In this document: piece after piece, positions 60,921 to 64,000 of the stretch
How the letters are laid out: each line of letters starts with the position of its first letter
How positions within the stretch are numbered: position 1 is the first letter of the stretch
Source: Aquila chrysaetos chrysaetos
Taxonomy: Eukaryota; Chordata; Aves; Accipitriformes; Accipitridae
Assembly (NCBI RefSeq): GCF_900496995.4
Contig: NC_044009.1
Coordinates: forward strand, 11,688,001 to 11,752,000
Reading direction: 5' to 3'
Length of the DNA stretch: 64,000 nucleotides
Translations under genes and position numbers: made by a program
The notes under the pieces: model-generated
Told to the model about the DNA's origin: nothing
What the model saw: the letters and a program-made list of their open reading frames with translations, nothing else
Databases searched by the model: none

Positions 60921-63700
60921 GGCATGACATTGGAATACACACAAGAGGTAGAGATGAAAGCTTCCATTGTAGTACTGTTGAAAAAGTAAAAAAAAAAAAA
61001 AAAAGTTTCAATGGATGCATTTGCCTAAACCAAACTAGATGAGAAGCTTTCTAGAGAAGGGCTGGAGTCTTCCCATGTGTTTGCACAATGCCAAGAGCCG
61101 CTGGGCTCAGTCTTAATTAGGATCCTGGGGCATTACTAGAATAACTTGGGGAGAGAGGGTCACAACATTCATTAATCGGAAAGAAAACAGGGCTCCAATA
61201 TTTTCTGTGGGAAATTTTCCACCTGGGAAACCTAATCTTTCTTTCCAGCCTGTTGAGCTGAAGCAAAAAATGTTTTGATTTGGCGTTGTCAAGGCATTTG
61301 TTTCACAGGAGAGCTTGCTGAGGACATGGTGGTGCACTCCAGGCATGCAGGTGGCTTTCAGCCCAGCAGTGGTCTGAAGATGTGGCTACCTCCAGAAAGC
61401 ACTGAGCAGAGTAGTCCTGGCTCTTGCAGCCTCTAAACTAAGAGCACCAGATCCAAGGAAAACCCATGTCCGGAATGTCAGAAACACACCACTGTTGGAG
61501 TGCTTTGCTCCTAGCAGGTAGTAAAAACTGCCCCTTGCTCTCAAACCCTATACTTCCAACCAACCAGCAGCACCATGAGCCAAACACTCACTGTAAGATG
61601 CTCCCAACCAGTGTGCAAATGTCAAAGACCCTTCGCTGTCATTCGTGGAAGTCTGTGCTGGTAAGGGACCACCACCATTCAGTAAAATCACAGTTTTGCC
61701 ATCCACCCTCTGCTGCAGCTGCCCAAAGCCAGGTCTGGCTTAACCATGGATGGCTGCACCATGCTGGGGAGGTGATGGCTTCTGCTGTCTTAAGATGTCT
61801 CTTCTCTGAGAGGCTCAATGTCTTTACAGGAGAGCAGCTCACTCTTCTCTGTGGTTCAGCATGGGCTATAACAGCTCATGTGTGTCTGGAGAGGGCTGCT
61901 CCTACACAAACGGCAGCTGTTTTCCCCTGCCTCGTGTGTCAACATGGGCAGCCTACAGTTTTATTAATGCTGGTTTTAATCTAGGGCTCTGCAGGAAGGG
62001 CAAAAGATATACCAAAACTCAGCATCGTTATTGTGAGGTTAGAGATGGGGACTGTATGGTAAGGATGGTGCCCAAGGTCACTCAGAGAGCTGCAGATAGG
62101 AGCTGAGTGTACAGAACATTTCACAGTTTGCTTTCCTTGCTTGCACAGGGGCTGTGCTGGCATCTTTTCCCCTCATGGGAAGGAAGGTCTATCATTACAG
62201 CTAGCTGGTGGTTTAATCCTGTTTTAATTCTCCTCTCCAGGGGTGCTCCTGTGATAGGTGATCCTGTTTTAGGATGACTTGGGTTGCTTCTACACAGGAC
62301 AGAAAGACAAGAGAAAGCAGGGACTGTACCAGGCATGCTTACCTCCTGCCTGTAGCCAGAGGATGCCCCTTGTGATGGTGGTGAGACCTTGGGGAGCTGC
62401 AAGGAGCTCTTCCAGAGGATATCACCTTTGCAAGTCCAAGCTGGGGGGTCAGCCCTTCCACTCAGTCTGCCATCCGCTCTGAAAACCCCTGAGGGTTTAC
62501 CCATTAATGTCAACTCATAGTGCAATCTCCAATGAAACCAGTTATCTGTAAGGCAAAAGGCAACTCCTTCCACTTAGAGCATCGAATGGCTTCCCGCCAA
62601 TATTGGCTGCATTTGTCAGATACAAACCAGGTGACTAAGAGCTGAAGGATTATCTTGACACTTGTCCCCCTAGCCTAGAATTCTTGCTCATCTTTGTCTA
62701 TGGCAAACCGGAGTCCTCTTTTTTTAAGGATACTTGTCCATCATGAACAGCCAAACAACTAAGCCAGGCATCCTCTGCTATCCAGCCACAGATACAAAAG
62801 CAGATAAAAGACAGGCTAATTCACTGTCCTCCACTCTGAAAATAAAAGCGAGGTCCATGGATGATTTTAGCGTCTTTTTTTTGTATGTTTTCCATTGGTT
62901 GGTTTTGTCACCAAGGAGACCAAATTCCTACACTCGCTGTTTTAGACATTCGCCAGAACCTAAATCCATGCTTCTGTGCCAATGGCCATCACAGCATCAT
63001 TACATAAGGTACATGTTGTGCTTGTGAGCTATAGCTTTACTCACTGTATGTGTGATCTGCCGGGTTGTTATGTCCGCCCAAAGGGGAAAACAATATCCTT
63101 CAGATCTGCTCTAAGCCCAAGTCCCTCCTAGCATCATGGCTAGGAGTTGCCTGGAATCTGTAGTTTCTTGCCACATGTTCCTCATACCCGTGTAGAAAGT
63201 CCTACATAAAACACACCAGTGCATTACAGAAAGGCAAATAAATTCTGGTGTGCTTCTGCAACAGCGGCTGAGGAACAAATTCAGAAAATATTGGTGTAAC
63301 CAGGCCACTTGGGTTCCTGTCCTCAATGAGCAGCCATGGCTCTCTGTACACACTACTCCTGCTCTCCCCTGATTTTTTTCCCTCCCCCCTCTCAAAACCA
63401 CTCCTAATAGTGAGATCAGTTTTCAAAGCACTAAACAGCAGCACCATTTGATGGTGTTAATGGGAATTCTGTGCCCGGGATGCCTTTCAGAGCGTGCACT
63501 TGCTGAGTTTATACTGAGTCCCCCAGGACACAGACTGTCTCACGGTGTTTGTGCGATGCCTGTCACGCTGGCCTCCATCTCCGTAGCAATCCACAGAAGC
63601 AAATACCTGACCGGAAAACATGAGGCAGAGCTCCTGCTCATCTCAGTGGGACAATGATATGGACCAGGTAAGGCAACGTCCACTGCAGGCTGTTCAACTA
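60921..63700. other. Non-coding intergenic stretch
   Basis: An A17 run lies at 60,988-61,004, and a MIR-like relic is noted separately at 62,040-62,110. No supported gene. The 172-codon frame at 61,466-61,984 resembles nothing I know. Confidence 0.5.
62040..62110 (-). mobile_element. Possible ancient MIR-type SINE relic (reverse orientation)
   Basis: GTTAGAGATGGGGACTG followed by GTGCCCAAGGTCACTCAGAGAGCTGCAGATAGGAGCTGAG follows the reversed MIR pattern, including its best-kept CCCAAGGTCAC block. The match is short, so a chance resemblance is possible. Confidence 0.4.
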
Positions 63701-63760
63701 GGCTGGGGCAACGCGGTAGATGGCTGGGGCAATGCAGTAGATAACTGGGTCAATGGCCAT
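63701..63760 (+). repeat. 21-bp tandem repeat, about 2.5 copies
   Basis: GGCTGGGGCAACGCGGTAGAT (63,701-63,721) is repeated with two changes at 63,722-63,742, and a more diverged partial copy follows from 63,743. Both changes between the first two copies are CpG-to-TpG/CpA type, as expected of methylation decay. Confidence 0.85.
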
Positions 63761-64000
63761 GGGTCAAAGATGCCATCAGGGCTTTCAAAGCTGTGAAATC
63801 TCAACGCAAGGCAAACCCATGTCAGGTCACTTATATAAATGGTTACCTGATGATGTGTCTTCCTCTATCTGCATCACAGAGAACTGATCTGCAGAAGAGA
63901 TGGCTCTGGTAACACGTTGTGGAAGATGTGTCAGGAGAAATTCGCACTCCTGAAGGCTGAAGTCTTCAGAGGTGAAGGCGTTGCTTCTCTGAGTGCCCAC
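63761..64000. other. Non-coding end of window
   Basis: No feature recognised in the last 240 bases. Confidence 0.5.

Noticed and set aside
1-64000. CRISPR arrays, operons, phage or other prokaryotic systems
   Set aside because: The sequence is a vertebrate nuclear locus; no direct-repeat/spacer arrays or polycistronic gene runs are present.
3901-64000. tRNA genes or exons of the expected next gene (SPP2, recalled as the downstream neighbour in other vertebrates)
   Set aside because: I found no tRNA B-box with a foldable cloverleaf, and no translated segment resembling SPP2; the neighbour probably lies beyond the window.

Overview
The window looks like vertebrate, most probably avian, nuclear DNA. 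It holds one intronless, nearly invariant vertebrate gene under a CpG-rich promoter, followed by about 60 kb with no recognisable coding exon. Interspersed repeats are sparse, and the two clearest are CR1 LINE fragments, the typical bird/reptile retroposon. A few weaker stretches resemble very old MIR-type SINEs and a 5S-derived SINE. The bird assignment rests on the CR1 pieces plus the low repeat load; a reptile is not excluded.

Layout: positions 1 to about 1450 are a CpG island carrying the promoter, 5' leader and coding exon of ARL4C (ADP-ribosylation factor-like 4C; CDS 475-1053, plus strand, 192 codons). The leader has GC boxes, a 32-bp tandem repeat and a five-codon upstream ORF. A long 3' UTR probably runs to about 3900, where an AATAAA hexamer is followed by GT-rich sequence.

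From about 3.9 kb to the end lies a gene desert. It contains microsatellites, short minisatellites, homopolymer tracts, the CR1 relics (31.05-31.19 kb and 43.88-44.1 kb), a 5S-rRNA-like relic (35.35-35.40 kb) and an isolated CpG-rich block (29.34-29.88 kb). It also contains several TAAT-rich stretches that look like conserved non-coding elements, and one stretch with a perfect RFX X-box palindrome (47,069-47,082). The desert is plausibly regulatory sequence for ARL4C, a gene with tightly controlled developmental and Wnt/growth-factor-responsive expression. That link is inference from position only.

The many open frames of 60-240 codons across the desert are not supported as genes. They lack recognisable domains, many begin at non-ATG codons, and they overlap each other on both strands. 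I saw no novel multi-gene system. The most useful leads are the X-box element, the orphan CpG island, the 5S-like relic and the TAAT-rich blocks.
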